Origin: Tubulanus polymorphus
Taxonomy: Eukaryota; Nemertea; Palaeonemertea; Tubulaniformes; Tubulanidae
Assembly (NCBI RefSeq): GCF_964204645.1
Contig: NC_134028.1
Coordinates: 5,864,501-5,928,500 of the forward strand
Direction: 5' to 3'
DNA: 64,000 bases
Part shown: one piece after another, positions 37,391 to 49,670 of the stretch
Position numbering within the stretch: the first letter of the stretch is position 1
Layout: every line of letters begins with the position of its first letter
Made by a program: the position numbers and the translations under genes
Notes under the pieces: generated by a model
Told to the model about the DNA's origin: nothing
Databases searched by the model: none
The model's input: the letters and a program-made list of their open reading frames with translations, nothing else

Positions 37391-37444
37391 GAGGTGCTTA
37401 TGCTTTCAATTATCCGCAGCACCGTCTCACACACCGCACACGGC

Positions 37445-37858
37445 CACAGGCACTTGAATATGGGCTTTGATAATGGATAAATATTTGATAATTCACCAGC
37501 GATACGTTAATCCTACTTCGATAGATCCACCATGTTTTTTAATAAATTTACCCATGATGCAACGCGCGCCGGTCGTTTAGCTATACTATACAGAAAGGCT
37601 GGAAACGATCCTATCTCCGTAATGCTTAAATCTACCCTTAATCGTTTCCAGCCTTGCGGGTAGATTTAAGCATTACGGAGATAGGATCGTTTCCAGCCTT
37701 TCTGTATAGTATAGCTAAACGACCGGCGCGCGTTGCATCATGGGTAAATTTATTTAAAAACATGGCGGATCTATCGAAGTAGGATTAACGTATCGCTGGT
37801 GAATAATCAGATTATTAAAAATTTATCCATTATCAAAGCCCATATTCAAGTGCCTGTG
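37445..37858. mobile_element. Fold-back element with near 200-bp arms and 7-bp target duplication
   Basis: The left arm (37445-37637) and right arm (37658-37858) are close to perfect inverted copies around a 20-nt loop. The ends are CACAGGCACTTGAA and TTCAAGTGCCTGTG. The 7-mer ACACGGC directly flanks both sides (37438-37444 and 37859-37865), as expected for a target-site duplication. The element carries no coding sequence. The high arm identity suggests recent insertion or ongoing conversion. Confidence 0.85.
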
Positions 37859-37865
37859 ACACGGC

Positions 37866-38803
37866 ACAGGCGAGGCAGGCACAGAGCCGGCCGCGGGCAC
37901 AGCCGTTCTTCCCAGAGGCTCAAAATCATTAGTTAGGTAAATGACGTTACTGTACCCCAAACTATGTCAGGGTAGGGCAAGTGAAAATATAGATAGAATT
38001 CAACAGAATTGAATACTAACGTTGTAAACCGATCTACATTTCGATGATTTATTCAGTATTCAGTCATGCCAGTCGGTCGCCATTTGTAAACAACCCGTCG
38101 CGGTGCGTCCGCGGAGGAGTGCGGAATCGATGAATGTCAAATGAGGGCAGCACTTGCCGGTTGAGATATTCCTGACAGATCGATATAACTGACTGTGGCA
38201 AGCGAGTGAATGTTGTTCACCGTCAATGTAATTTTTAGGGATTTTTTCAAACGTTCAAACAAGATTATTTTTCAAACAATTGACACATTTCTATTACAAA
38301 CAATCGAAGCTTGATGAAAGAAGAGTATGTCCATCAAAAGAGTTGTAAACCCCTAGCCATTCAGCATTTAACATCCGAACTCACATACAATTGATAATTG
38401 ATAATTGATTAATCGGATAAAGTATTTGAAATTATTATTCTATCTATCATTCGAGTATAAAGTTTTTAATTGTTGCGATTTTGATGTGGCTTTACTTTAC
38501 AGTGATAAAAGATTGCCTACGGACCCCACAAAACGGAGACACAAAGATCAGAACGATAGGTATTTTACGTATGGTCGACAAAGTACCCATGGTATGAGAT
38601 TTTTAAGTTGTTTTTTTAGCAATTTCACATACCGGTTTATCATCCAATAACACAAATCGAAAGTGCGCTATTATATTTTTTTTTCATTCAATTTTGATTA
38701 TTTACTCAGCAGATAAGGACAGGATGTACTACAACTTTAAAACAGCTTCAATTCGCATTCACTGTTCTCTTTTTCCTGAAGTTGAAAATACCACGTTACG
38801 AAT
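37866..38803. other. Non-coding stretch upstream of the astacin gene
   Basis: No exon is supported. CpG-rich sequence at 38090-38130 may be regulatory. The region must include the astacin promoter and 5' UTR. Confidence 0.3.
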
Positions 38804-41203
38804 ATGGAAACTATATTCACATTTGTTTTCACGGTTTTACTCCTTGGATTCGTGAACTGTAAGGTTAGATCAAATGATTATTTCTGACAAGAAGTGCAGG
38901 CGGATCTGTCTGATTCAACTGTTGCATTGATGTATTTTTTCGGATTAATTTTGATCAAGTCCCGGTAGTAGTATTTTGTTAGTTTAAAATGAGATCCTTT
39001 TTCTAGATAAAATTTAAACAAAACCTGTAATGTTTTTCAGAGCCTTCGGGGAGTCGATGGTGAGTATAGAGCTTGTGACCGCGTCCAGGCTTTGCTTGAC
39101 CCACACAGAAAGCTTCTTTTTTCTGTTTTAATGATTGAAAAATTGTGAATTCTATTGTTTGCTTGCTTTTCTTTCTTTCATCTCTGTATATATGAAATAA
39201 ATTTGAACTTGAACTTGAGCTTTAATAGTTACTTTTGATCTTAAAATAGGGATTAATCCTGTTATTTATTTGATTGGTAGATTTCGTTTGATTTGGTGTC
39301 CGACCCTCCGCACATCTGCCGGGAGGGAAACTGGGGGTTTGATTTCAAAATTGGAAATCGAAGTACGCACATAGTTGCGTGATCGGCGGTCGAATTTGCA
39401 GATTTTTTTATTAACGTGCTCATTGGCTTAGAATAAAGGCTTCGGTATCACGTACTTCTAACACATGAATTATCTTTTTTACAGAATTTCACAACCCTGA
39501 AGAGAATGAAGGTAGGCATTGTCTTCGCTACCGGTATTTATTTACAATCGACGGACTACTGAATTAGTTTCAGGTTTCTCATACGCGTAATAACAGAGTT
39601 ATTGGGATATTGATTTAAGTCGAATGTTTATATTATATCTTTAACCAGGTCTTTTTGAGGGTGATATCATTACTGACTCGGTGAGTTCATGTACATCTCC
39701 CCCAGACTCGAATTATTAACATGTGTGTTACGTACTTCATAGAATCATCTCATTACATATTCAGAACAGTCGAACGTTAAAAACCGTTGATGAATCGTGA
39801 TTTGTACACGTTGTGTTTGTTTTGTATAGTTCCGAAATGGTGTGCAAGGTAAAGAATGGCCGGATGGTATAGTTCACATCGCTATCAGCGACGAATATAG
39901 TAAGCATAATTCATCACATATCGTTTTGTAAGTTGATAGATGAATTTAACTGCAACAAACGTTTACTGGAGTTTTATCAATACCATATCACCCTTTAGAT
40001 CCAGATTACTTGAGATTAATGAAAATAGTTGTTTTATTAACTCATTAATCATAATGTTCTCTGTTGGAGAAGATAATGATAACAATGCGATATTGCGAGA
40101 AGACTACGGTTGACAATGATTGGCTTCTTTCAAGAATATTTGAGAGCCTCAATAATTGAAGAATTCAGGACGGGTCCGCGGAGAGGGTGCAGGGGTACGC
40201 ACCCCCTAAAATGTCAAGTTAGCCAGCAATTTCACGACAAAATGATACCTACACAAGTTAAATTTCATAAGTTTTTCTGGGGGAATGCACTTTTATTTTA
40301 TCCAGGATATTATATGCGTTATTATTTGTTCTTTTTATAGAGCCGTATGAAAAGGCGAAGATTATCAAGAATTTGAAAATAATAGAAGATAGAGTTGCTG
40401 TTAATGGAAAGAAATGCATTCAGTTCCTCGACTGGGTACCGGGTACCCGTGCCTATATCGAGTACATGCCAGGATCAGGGTAATAATTGTGATCAGCCAG
40501 TGTTTTACAACAAGAAAAAATCTCATCGATTCTAGCTGCAGTTCTGTACGCAGCTTTACTGGATGTTTTACAGATGTAGCTCCTCGGTAGGAATGACCGG
40601 TTTCAAACAACTGTTGAGACTGAGTTCGTGGGGATGTCTGGACGCGGGACGTATACAACACGAAACTGTTCACGCCTTGGGTTTCTATCACGAACAGAGC
40701 CGACCCGACCGAGATAACTACGTCGAAATCAAATTAGAAAACATCAAACCGGGTATGACAACTAGGTGCTTTCATAAGAACAGATGTCAGATTGTCCAAG
40801 AGCTTAAGGCTTGAAAAGTCAAAAATAAAGAATTTAGATTTATGTTCCCAGGGACGCCGTCGTAAATAATTATTGATATTATACGGGGAGAATATGGGAA
40901 ACCTCGAAATCTATCACAGAGACGATAATGTACGTATAGTATCTACACATGTATTCTACATCGATGCCTTATCATTTCAAAACAGATCATGCTAAAAATT
41001 TCGATAAGCTGCCCGACACTCAAACCTACGGACAAACCTACGATTACGGCAGTCTCATGCACTACGGGCCTACAACTTTCAGCAGCAACGGCGAACCCAC
41101 GATAGTACCGAAGAAAGCCGGCGTGACGATCGGACAGAGGGATGGGCTTAGCGACATCGACGTGGAGAAAATACGAATCCGATACAAATGCTACGGTATT
41201 TGA
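38804..41203 (+). CDS. Secreted astacin-family zinc metalloprotease (minimal form)
   Basis: Eight exons: 38804-38863, 39041-39059, 39485-39511, 39649-39680, 39830-39899, 40341-40479, 40574-40752 and 40986-41203; 247 residues. Residues 1-19 are a signal peptide (FVFTVLLLGFVNC). The propeptide is short and has the inhibitory Asp in FEGD, as in other astacins. The catalytic domain contains the zinc signature HETVHALGFYHEQSRPDRD (HExxHxxGFxHExxRxDRD). The Met-turn is SLMHY, with the downstream Tyr ligand. Conserved cysteines (GCSS, WGC, YKC) would form the usual disulfides. No CUB or EGF domains follow, so it is a bare protease. Astacins cut extracellular proteins in digestion, hatching or matrix turnover; which applies here cannot be told. 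The start gives a standard leader. Confidence 0.92.
39080..39226 (+). mobile_element. Retroelement 3' tail in an astacin intron
   Basis: The segment ends in AAATAAATTTGAACTTGAAC, a short TTGAAC-type tandem tail like those at the 3' ends of non-LTR retrotransposons or their SINEs. No protein coding is seen. The 5' limit is a guess. Confidence 0.4.
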
Positions 41204-41425
41204 ACAATTCACTTCGTTATTCTTCGTGTTTTCAATTAGTACGGACATAGAAAATTCGAGTTCAAATAAATGGAACCATGTTAACCAAATGCTGTTTAAC
41301 AGTTTCAGTTTGTTTTCACTGTCCATGAAAAATCCGAGCTTTGTTTTTTTTCCAGATAAGTAGAGTTAGACGGTATCGGATTACAAGAGAAAACCAAAAT
41401 GAAATTGTATTCTATTTTAAGTCAG

Positions 41426-41431
41426 AATAAA
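41426..41431 (+). terminator. Poly(A) signal candidate for the astacin gene
   Basis: AATAAA lies about 220 bp after the stop codon. An alternative AATAAA lies at 41265-41270. Confidence 0.45.
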
Positions 41432-41738
41432 CCCGATTAACTGATTAACCGTTAATTGAATATAGATTTTTTTGGTTTCTTGTGGAATTAATATCTTTTT
41501 CGAAGGAATTGTCAAATCTTACTTTAACTTATAACGATTGTTGATGATTCCTAGGACATGCTACGCATGGGGGATGGATGGGCGGCGAATAGGAGATGAA
41601 AAGGAAATTAAATCTCATATGAATTAATATTCTAATTTTGCGCGTGAACGACTGATTGCTTCATAAACTGATCTGATCAGTTGAGTTGTTACCATCGACA
41701 CTCAAAGCCATTGCTTTTGAACACACACGTTAGTTAAA

Positions 41739-44724
41739 ATGACCACTACTTCAACGGCAGAAAAATTCAGTATCGGAATATTTTCAATTCTTACGTTCAT
41801 TGTAGGAATATCCGTACGAGGTAAGACCCGACGATGTATATTTGTCATGTAAACTAATAGTACAATTTTTATAACCCTCAATCCACTGCCCACCACCCAG
41901 AGGCGGGTAACAGGTTTTTCCCTGTTGGTAGGGCAGAGGTCAGAACACGAACTCTTGCTACCGCGCCAGGATTCGAACACATATTATGAAAATACTGGAA
42001 AGATGTGACGTTGATGTTAACATTTTTAAAAGGGGGTAAAGTTTTAAATGCGCGCGGTTAATTTCACGAATTGATCAGGGTAATTTTTACATGTATATTC
42101 CAGGAGACAGTTTGCTTATCCTGTCGGCACTGTTCAAGCAATATTCGTCATTGTTTCACCAGGCGGAGAGTATAGCAGACGACTTTAACTCGACTTCGAC
42201 GAAAATAAATTTAGTTTCCGATGAATTTTCCGTTCTAAATTTCAAACATATTCTATGGCATCAGTGCGTCGCTTTGCTGATGTCTTTTGGTGGCTTTTTC
42301 GTATTCGGCGGAACGCTCAATCATTACTATCACGTTAAGCAAAAACAACAGGTAAGTCGTGTTTCAATTGACAAATCGAATCTACCCGACAATATTTTGA
42401 AACAGACTTTCACTATCGTCACCAACAATAATGCTGAAAATACGGAGTAATTTAATTCCGAATATATGGTTGATTGATGGGGATTTTTTTCTAATTTGAT
42501 AGGCTTCTGAATGGAAATGTCAACCGCATAAATTTCTTAGCGCTGAAAATGAACGTCATGCCTTCAAACTAGGTTCGATGAATATGGTTTTCGCTTCTGC
42601 ATTGTCAGGTCTGGCCTCGGCATGTCTATATGAAAATGGTACTTTCATCGCGAAGCAGTCAAAAACAATTTATTCATAGAGCTTGCGTAATTCATGACGT
42701 TAATTGATATTCGTTACAGGACCGAGTAAACTTTATTTTACGATCACTGAGAAAGGCTGGCTTTATTTCATCGCTTCGATACCAGTTTACTTCCTAGTTA
42801 TCGATGGACTGGTTTTCTACGCTCACAGATTCTTTCATTCGAAATATTTCTACGGGTAAATCCTAAAAAATGGAAACGACAAAAAGCTTTTTCACTGTAT
42901 TAGGTTATTTATTGATTGCTAATTCATTTGATCGCGATGAATTCAAAAAGAATCACTAAAATCTTTTATTTTTGTGAAAAATCGATAAGAAAATGGCCGA
43001 AGCCAGTTGCACAGTCGTGAACTCTGGGAAGAGTGATTTAAAAAAACATGTTGAATATTCATATTTCGGTTGCTGTCGCTAAATCAAAGGACCGTTCCAC
43101 ATGTCAAGCGTAGGTCAGCCTTGCCCCTGCCAGCGATGACCCGTCGACCTACATGCCCTGGCGACTGTCAGCGACGCTAGTTGCAATGAGTCGTACAAGT
43201 TCTACTTTCTGCGGTGCAACAGTCCTTTCCAGTCGCGACCCGCTTACGTAGGCCCACGCACGCCGATCTTGCGACTGACGAAATACTAGACGCTGGCAAC
43301 CTCGTAGCAGTTGACCTAAGCATCGCAGGGTCGCAAGCCCGACCTACGCCCAGCGGACCGTCCTAAAGGCACACTAATGCTGGGTGTAGGTCGACAAGCT
43401 AGATTGATGGAGCATTTATCTTTCTTTCTGCAGACGCTTTCACAGCTGGCACCATCGATACCATCAACCGGTTGTCTGGACGGCGTTAGCGTTACATCCC
43501 GTCGAAATGTTGATCGTTCAGTCGATCCTCATATTACCGATGTTTCTCGTCGAAATACACGTCGGTAACGTATAAAACAACGGTCGATTTGTTTTCTTCC
43601 CCACGCACCCAACCGAACAATGTCATCATTCCATCGTTAATAAGACGCCCCAGTCCTGAAGAATGCAGTACAATGCATCGACCTATTTGCATCCGTTCAC
43701 ATTGTTTTAATCATATGCCACACTATCGACCTATCTAAAAATGTAATCTTTTATTATTCTAAAAACGGCATTATTTTCATTCGCAGTTGTATTCGTGGGT
43801 AATTTGGTCTACTGCTATTATTACGGAATGACAGCCCACTCGGGAGTCAAAATGACGTCAATATGGCCTTGGCAGCCTCCATCCACCTTTCACGACAATC
43901 ATCACGTGTAAGTGAAGCAGCCGATCGGTAACCAATATATAACATAACGGTTTTCAATAATAGTAACCTATTCATAACTGCGGAATTTCATAAACGATTG
44001 CATTTATGAACGTGAAACAATTTTATGAATTTCAACACAACCAGTGTGGAAATAAATGTGTATATGTATGTATACATGATAATGTGACGACGACCGCGCA
44101 TCGTTACACCAAGAGACGCGATGCGAATTTTGCGAATCAATTCGCGTGAATCAAACGCGCTAGATGTTTAATCACCGAATTCTAATCGAATTAATCTGGC
44201 AAAAAATACGAAGTGAATCATGACTGCGACTGGTTGGTGAATCTATTCAGAAATCAGCTGTCGCACCGAATTTGCCTGAATCTATCAACCTCGGTTTATT
44301 CGAATTCAATCGCAGGCGAATAATACAGCAAATGTTTCACCGACTCGTCCGCCACGAGCTTAATCATTTTGCAACAAAAAAAAAAACAATAATCATCAAT
44401 ATTTTGTTTATCCGTTTCGTTGATTGAATTTTAATTCGAAAACGGGGAATAATTGAATGAATAAATAATTGTATTCAATGGTGTAGAACCACATATATAT
44501 GGATGCTAAACGTCATAATATCAAACTGTTTGATGGTTGACACGGTGTAAGTCGACCCACGGGAATTGTATGTATTCACTTGATAGATGATTTATTAATT
44601 TTAATTTTGTAGAAATCCTAATTGCAACATTGGATTCAATACGATTATATTCGATTGGTTTCAAGGTACTCTATATGAAAACGATGACAACCCAAAGGAG
44701 ATCGGCCCAACAGTGACCGATTAA
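41739..44724 (+). CDS. Fatty acid hydroxylase / sterol desaturase superfamily membrane enzyme (copy A)
   Basis: Seven exons: 41739-41820, 42104-42351, 42503-42638, 42720-42855, 43434-43564, 43787-43907 and 44613-44724; 321 residues. The family's three histidine clusters that bind the di-iron centre are intact: HRFFH (exon 4), HSWHH followed by RYHQP (exon 5) and HDNHH (exon 6). Hydrophobic segments include residues about 8-25 (FSIGIFSILTFIVGISV), CVALLMSFGGFFVFGG and YFIASIPVYFLVIDGLVFY, so it is an integral, probably ER, membrane protein. Such enzymes hydroxylate or desaturate lipids or sterols with O2; the substrate is not evident. It converges on a cysteine-rich secreted protein gene at 45084. 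An intact inverted paralogue lies at 61567-64000 and two broken copies at about 48841 and 55294. Confidence 0.92.
41874..41985 (-). mobile_element. Possible tRNA-derived SINE fragment
   Basis: On the minus strand GTTCGAATCC matches the pol III B-box, followed by GGCGCGGTAGC and a degenerate body. It lies in intron 1 of hydroxylase copy A. No A-box or tail was confirmed, so the call is tentative. Confidence 0.35.
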
Positions 44725-44955
44725 ATAGCTTAGGAGTTTAAAGGCAACTCATTGCTGCTCTGAAGCAACATTCGACTCCTACACGATAAAACAGATCTTC
44801 TGACGAAGCTTAAGCTGGAAAATGAAATGATGGAGTGTTTTTTTTTAATGTTACTTTGTCCCTGCCCTTTGCACTTACCTTCAAAGAAAACTTGAAATGC
44901 TCGCTTGAACTAACTGTTTAAATTAAAGACTTTGGTTGTTCATATATACTTATAG

Positions 44956-44961
44956 AATAAA
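44956..44961 (+). terminator. Poly(A) signal of hydroxylase copy A
   Basis: AATAAA about 230 bp after the stop. The same sequence context, GAATAAAGT followed by GAGTAAGAC, is retained in the duplicated relics near 49705 and 56485. Confidence 0.7.
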
Positions 44962-45083
44962 GTCGAGTAAGACCCTGATTACAATAACAAAATTATTAAT
45001 TATGATATTTGTATGTTGAAGATTTTCGGTAATTCTGTCGGATGGAACTGAATTGGGACTGGATATTCCGTTGTGAGAAGGGC

Positions 45084-47046
45084 TCAATGATTAGCTATTC
45101 TATCTGTCATACGCATTTCAATCTTGTTATCATTACATGGAACAAACCTTTTTTGGTGATGATGTGCACCATAGTGCTACTTGAGGGGTCGCATGATGAT
45201 TGTTCACCAGTCACAGTCGAGGCGTCCAGACATTTCAGGTATTTCGTCTCCGACCACATGTAAACCCGAGACCAGTCATTTTGTTCTGCATCGTTTAGAC
45301 ACTCGGCCGGCGTTTGCGTGTTTCCGTTCAACCCATGTACAAAACTCTCGCACATCGATTGCGATTCGTAAGAAAACAGTTCAGGCTTTCCTGAAAAAAT
45401 GAAATTTTCACAATTTAAAGCCAAATGCGCAATCAGTTCTAAGGAGTGAAACGGAACGAGTATTTATCTCACAACAGGTTTGTGAATTGATTTGATTTAA
45501 AATCCGATTCTGGAGTTGAACGACAACAAAATGCACAATGGTTTTTATACAATATCGTTATTAATGATTTTCCGACAAAAATCATGTTCAATTCACAAAC
45601 AAATAACATATTTATAGCACTTTACAGTACTGTATGGAATAGAACCCTTTCGGAAACCGATGATCGAACGTCATTCGTTTCACATTCTCGAAATATAGAA
45701 AAAACTCTTATTTCAAGTTAGTTAAAACTCATATTTTAGTCAGCTCTCATCATAAACTTGATACATCATATCTGGTTACAAATCGATATGAAATATCCAA
45801 GGACATAATTTTTCACGAAACCTTTCTGAAAATCAATTTTCATAGACCAATTATTTGTACTTACTGGGTATTTTGACGTATAGAGTTACAGTCAGTGGAA
45901 AGTGGTTGACCTTTGTGCTACACATGAAATATTTGATGTAACACTTATCGTTATACATAGAAAACATAAGACAGTCACTGTCCCCATTGCAATCGTCTCT
46001 GCACATCTGTGTCGTTGCCTCGTACTTTCTCGCTTGAGTGGCACAAGTTCCCCTGTCCAGCTCAAATTTCAGATATTTTGGGAATTCTACAAAAAATTAT
46101 GTTTTCATCTTATACGTTCAGAGCTTATTATTTGATACGATTATAGTAACTTCCGATGATAAAACTATGCGCGGGTGGGCTGGGTAGTATGGCCTAAAAG
46201 AAATTATCTACTTTTCAAAACAACAGCTACGAACGCAAACTACTGAACTATGCTTGAATCCAGATAGAAAGACGGCAAACGGCCTAAGATTTAAATCTAT
46301 TAAATTCATTTGTGTTTTAATACCAAATATTTTATAAAAATATTGGTAAAAAAGCATAGTATAAACATTTCAACCGATGTTAAAGGAATTAAAGTTCTGC
46401 ACCAGAACATTTAGTTAAAGATTTTCGTTATTCTATCGTTCGAGGCACGATAAATCTTTATCTATCGCAATTGATTTTCTCTCGGAGTTACAAGAATACG
46501 AAATGATGTGATTTGAAATTTAGGAACGTTAGTTATGATTTAGTTGACAATAAGTTATTGCAGCAAGAAAATAAAGGCATGAGTAGGCCTAATAAGCGAA
46601 CAATTTCTAAAATAAGAAAACTAACTTAAAAGTTTATTGACTCCTTAAAAAATAAACACTTTAAGATTCGAATATATCGATAATCTAATCGACCAGCAAC
46701 CAGTCCAGCCCCGATATATTGGTGGCGTAGTGTACGAACTCTCAAAAAATGTTTTTTTTTTCAAGTTATCAAACATAAGATAAGAGTTATTGAATATATA
46801 TATTCAATGACAAAATAAACACCAATTCACAATTGTAATTGTTATTTCAAAACGTTGATATAGATGACGTGGTGCTTACCGACTCACAAAGAACCCCTTA
46901 AATAACGCATGCACTGTACTTATGAACATTATTGTAACGGTTTTTTATACGGCATAAAAATCTGACTTACCTACAGACAAAACCAGAACACAGCCAAAAG
47001 CGAAATGAATGACAACTCTGAATGGCGATGACCCGCGGAGATGCAT
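45084..47046 (-). CDS. Secreted cysteine-rich protein, family copy 1
   Basis: Exons in transcription order: 47046-46971 (leader MHLRGSSPF..., about 25 residues), 46086-45865, 45390-45148 and 45103-45084; 186 residues. Exon 2 has a dense cysteine pattern (CRDDCNGDSDCLMFSMYNDK, then CYIKYFMC) that resembles a PAN/apple-like fold, but I cannot assign it firmly. Exon 3 encodes CESFVHGLNGNTQTPAEC, then DWSRVYMWSETKYLKCLD. The last exon is only DRIANH-stop, cut short by a small deletion relative to copies 2 and 3. No transmembrane helix beyond the leader, so it is probably secreted. Two close paralogues follow at 49671 and 56539, each downstream of and facing a hydroxylase gene or relic. Confidence 0.78.
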
Positions 47047-48840
47047 AATTCTTCCTTTCTGATTTCCGCACTGGTAATTTGTGGCAATTCGTAAATCGTT
47101 TCGTCTGTTGTTAATTCATTCGAATGGATGAGAAACTTCTCGCGTCATGAACGCGCGTTTCGTTGTTGTATCGTTGTGCACGGGGCGTGTCATCCAACGC
47201 GAACGTTTTTCCGAATGAAAAATCAATGATTCTAAAAATCGCTTTAATTTCTCCTTTAAAGGGATATGATACGAATCAATATCTGCATCCTACCGAAATG
47301 AGGTTCCGTCTGGTATCTGTTCACTTAAATTGAGAAACTTAGCAAAACATGTTAAAGTGTATGGTAGAAAGGAAAAGAATGATTTGAAGAAGCGCTGTGA
47401 TAGTCATTCTACCTAGTAACGGAAGCTTTTTACAGATGAAAACAGACTTTGAAAAACTCTGAAAAACGCAGCAAATATATTTTTTGTTATGAAGTAGGAA
47501 TGATTCAGAATAGTTTGACGAATCAGGAACGGGACCCTTTTCTAGATAAGAACGGATGTGATCTTAAATCTTAGATAGACAAAATATTAGACATCGATCT
47601 TGGTTAACGGTTTCTATGACGATCAAACGAAATAACAGAAGCGTGTTTTTCGCCTGAAAGAATAACGTTATTTCCGCTAACAGTCTACACGAGAAATCAT
47701 TTTGCGCCGTAAAATTCCATTTGCTGCACCTTTGTAAATCAATTTTCTGTAGTCTATGTTGCATTGATAGATATAAAAAATTCACGATGTTCGACACAAA
47801 CTATTTCTAAAACTGTAGAAATACCCCCATTATAACGATTGATTATCCCTGACGACCGCAACGTTTTGTTTGTAAACTATAGCATCTCATAATACCAGAT
47901 AGAATCGTAGCGTGACTGGTTGCGACGCACTCGCAATTTTAGGCATCGTGTGGTGTCCACGGCCAGTCCTTCGTATCTGGCATATAGGACCGGGAGTACA
48001 TACGACAAGCCTAAGATTTTATTCAATTTCTTGAGCTTCAAAAATGGTGTCGTAGTTTCAGATCATTGTCAATGTGTCAAAGAATTTAACTTTGTAATGG
48101 AATAATGATATTTTACAGATATCTCGAATCCCTCGTCATTTTGGCCACCGGAGTGTCTGTAGTTTCTGGAATCTATATATCCAGGCGTCCCGCCAATTTG
48201 CACCTACACCGAATCTCTCCCAACAGGATGATGATACATCTGGATCAAACCACAACCATTTCCTATTGTGCGTATCGTATAAAACATGCCGCCTCTATAA
48301 CTGAAATAAATTAGTTCCATTTCATAAAGTTATGAACAGGTTATTACTACATGCTTCATTCACCATCGATACGGTGAGCCTTTCGACAAGTAGACCTTTT
48401 TCGGGTTTTTGGCTGTACCGATTCAATATTCAATATGGTTTTCTATCGCAAAGCACCGTAAAAGCGCTCGTAAAAGTGCTTGTCTCGGAAATATAGTTTT
48501 ACGTCGATCGTGCGTATCAAAAGATCAACTGAATCAAGGACTACGGTAATTCTATAGCGAAACCAAAGTCAAATCCTTCCATTGGCATTAATCACAAAAA
48601 AGGAAATATTGACTGACTATATCTCCTTATTAGCAGGACGGTCCTCTGATAAGGATGATGCTGAAACATTCACCTGAATTTAAATAAAACCAAACTTTCT
48701 TCATTTCCTTTATTCCTTGAACAAAGTCTGGATTTATAAACAAGATACATTGGTGTTGATCTTCAAATCAGCCACCCTAGAAATATGACATCGTTGCGGA
48801 TCAAACATGAATTAGTGATTAGAAATTGATTGGAACTGGC
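47047..48840. other. Duplicated non-coding region upstream of copy 1
   Basis: No exon found. Segments from about 47400 to 48700 recur, diverged, at about 59280-61100 (for example TCACTCGTCATTTTGGCC-like sequence), and in part at 51850-52510. It therefore belongs to the duplicated module and includes the promoter of the cysteine-rich gene. Confidence 0.55.
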
Positions 48841-49640
48841 ACGGAGGATGGTGTTAGTACATTGCTTTTCGGATATCTTCCGGTGGCTTTTTCATATTCG
48901 GTCGAACCCTTAATTATTGATCTTAACGTTTGATAAAAGAAAACAGGTTACTTCTTCAATTCACAAATCAAATTTACCCGACGTGGCGCCGATTATATCT
49001 CGAAACAAACTTCCGATAACGTCATGACCAACAATAATGCTGAAAATAATTACCGGGGTGAATCAAATCCGATTTTGTGATTGGTAAGTGAGGAAAACCT
49101 TCCCCGTATCCTTTCGTTGGGGAATTTAAAAAAAAGAAATTTGAGGCTTGGGGAATTCTTTTTGCGATTTTTCCAAAAAAAATTCAAAAAGTATTCAGTG
49201 TTCGTATACATCAACGACTGTACGACTGTCTTTTTTCCATACTCTTCTTCGGTTGCTGCGACTAAATTTTCCGGCACGCAAGCGGTGCGCGATGGACCAT
49301 TCCATATCAGGGCGGGCACAGGGTGAGCGGTGCGCCTGCCAGCGACTCGTTGCTACGCGATTATCTGCGCGACCGCCAGCGATGATCGCACATGCCGCCC
49401 ATATTCAACTCTCTGCTACATGATACCACCGTTTCTCGCACTCGCAACCGACTTACGTTTACAAACGCTGCTCTTGCGATGGGGATAGAAAGTAGTTGCT
49501 CGCCGTTGCTTTGTTTTTCCCGCGCACCCGAGCGCACACTGTCATCATCAATAATCGTTAAGACGCCCCATAAGTCATGGAATGCATCCGTCGACCAGTT
49601 ACTTTGCCCTAACCATTTGCACTTACCTTCAAATAAAACT
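48841..49640 (+). pseudogene. Hydroxylase relic, unit 2
   Basis: 48850-48960 matches the end of exon 2 and the following intron of copy A (GGTGGCTTTTTCATATTCGG, then ACCAACAATAATGCTGAAAA) with indels. 49245-49600 matches introns 4 and 5. Exons 3-7 are missing. The 3' UTR resumes at TTGCACTTACCTTCAAA and keeps the poly(A) context. No functional enzyme can be made. Confidence 0.75.
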
Positions 49641-49670
49641 TGAAATGCTCGCTTGAACTAACTGTTAAAA

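Noticed and set aside
43080-43370. GC-rich GCGACC-type repeats in hydroxylase intron 4 as a CRISPR-like or regulatory array
   Set aside because: The units are irregular with no constant spacing. The stretch is intron sequence that also occurs in the duplicated relics.
45181-45402. + strand open frames opposite exon 3 of the cysteine-rich genes (also at 49954 and 56731)
   Set aside because: They recur only because the minus-strand exon is conserved. The minus frame has cysteine conservation, splice sites and a leader.
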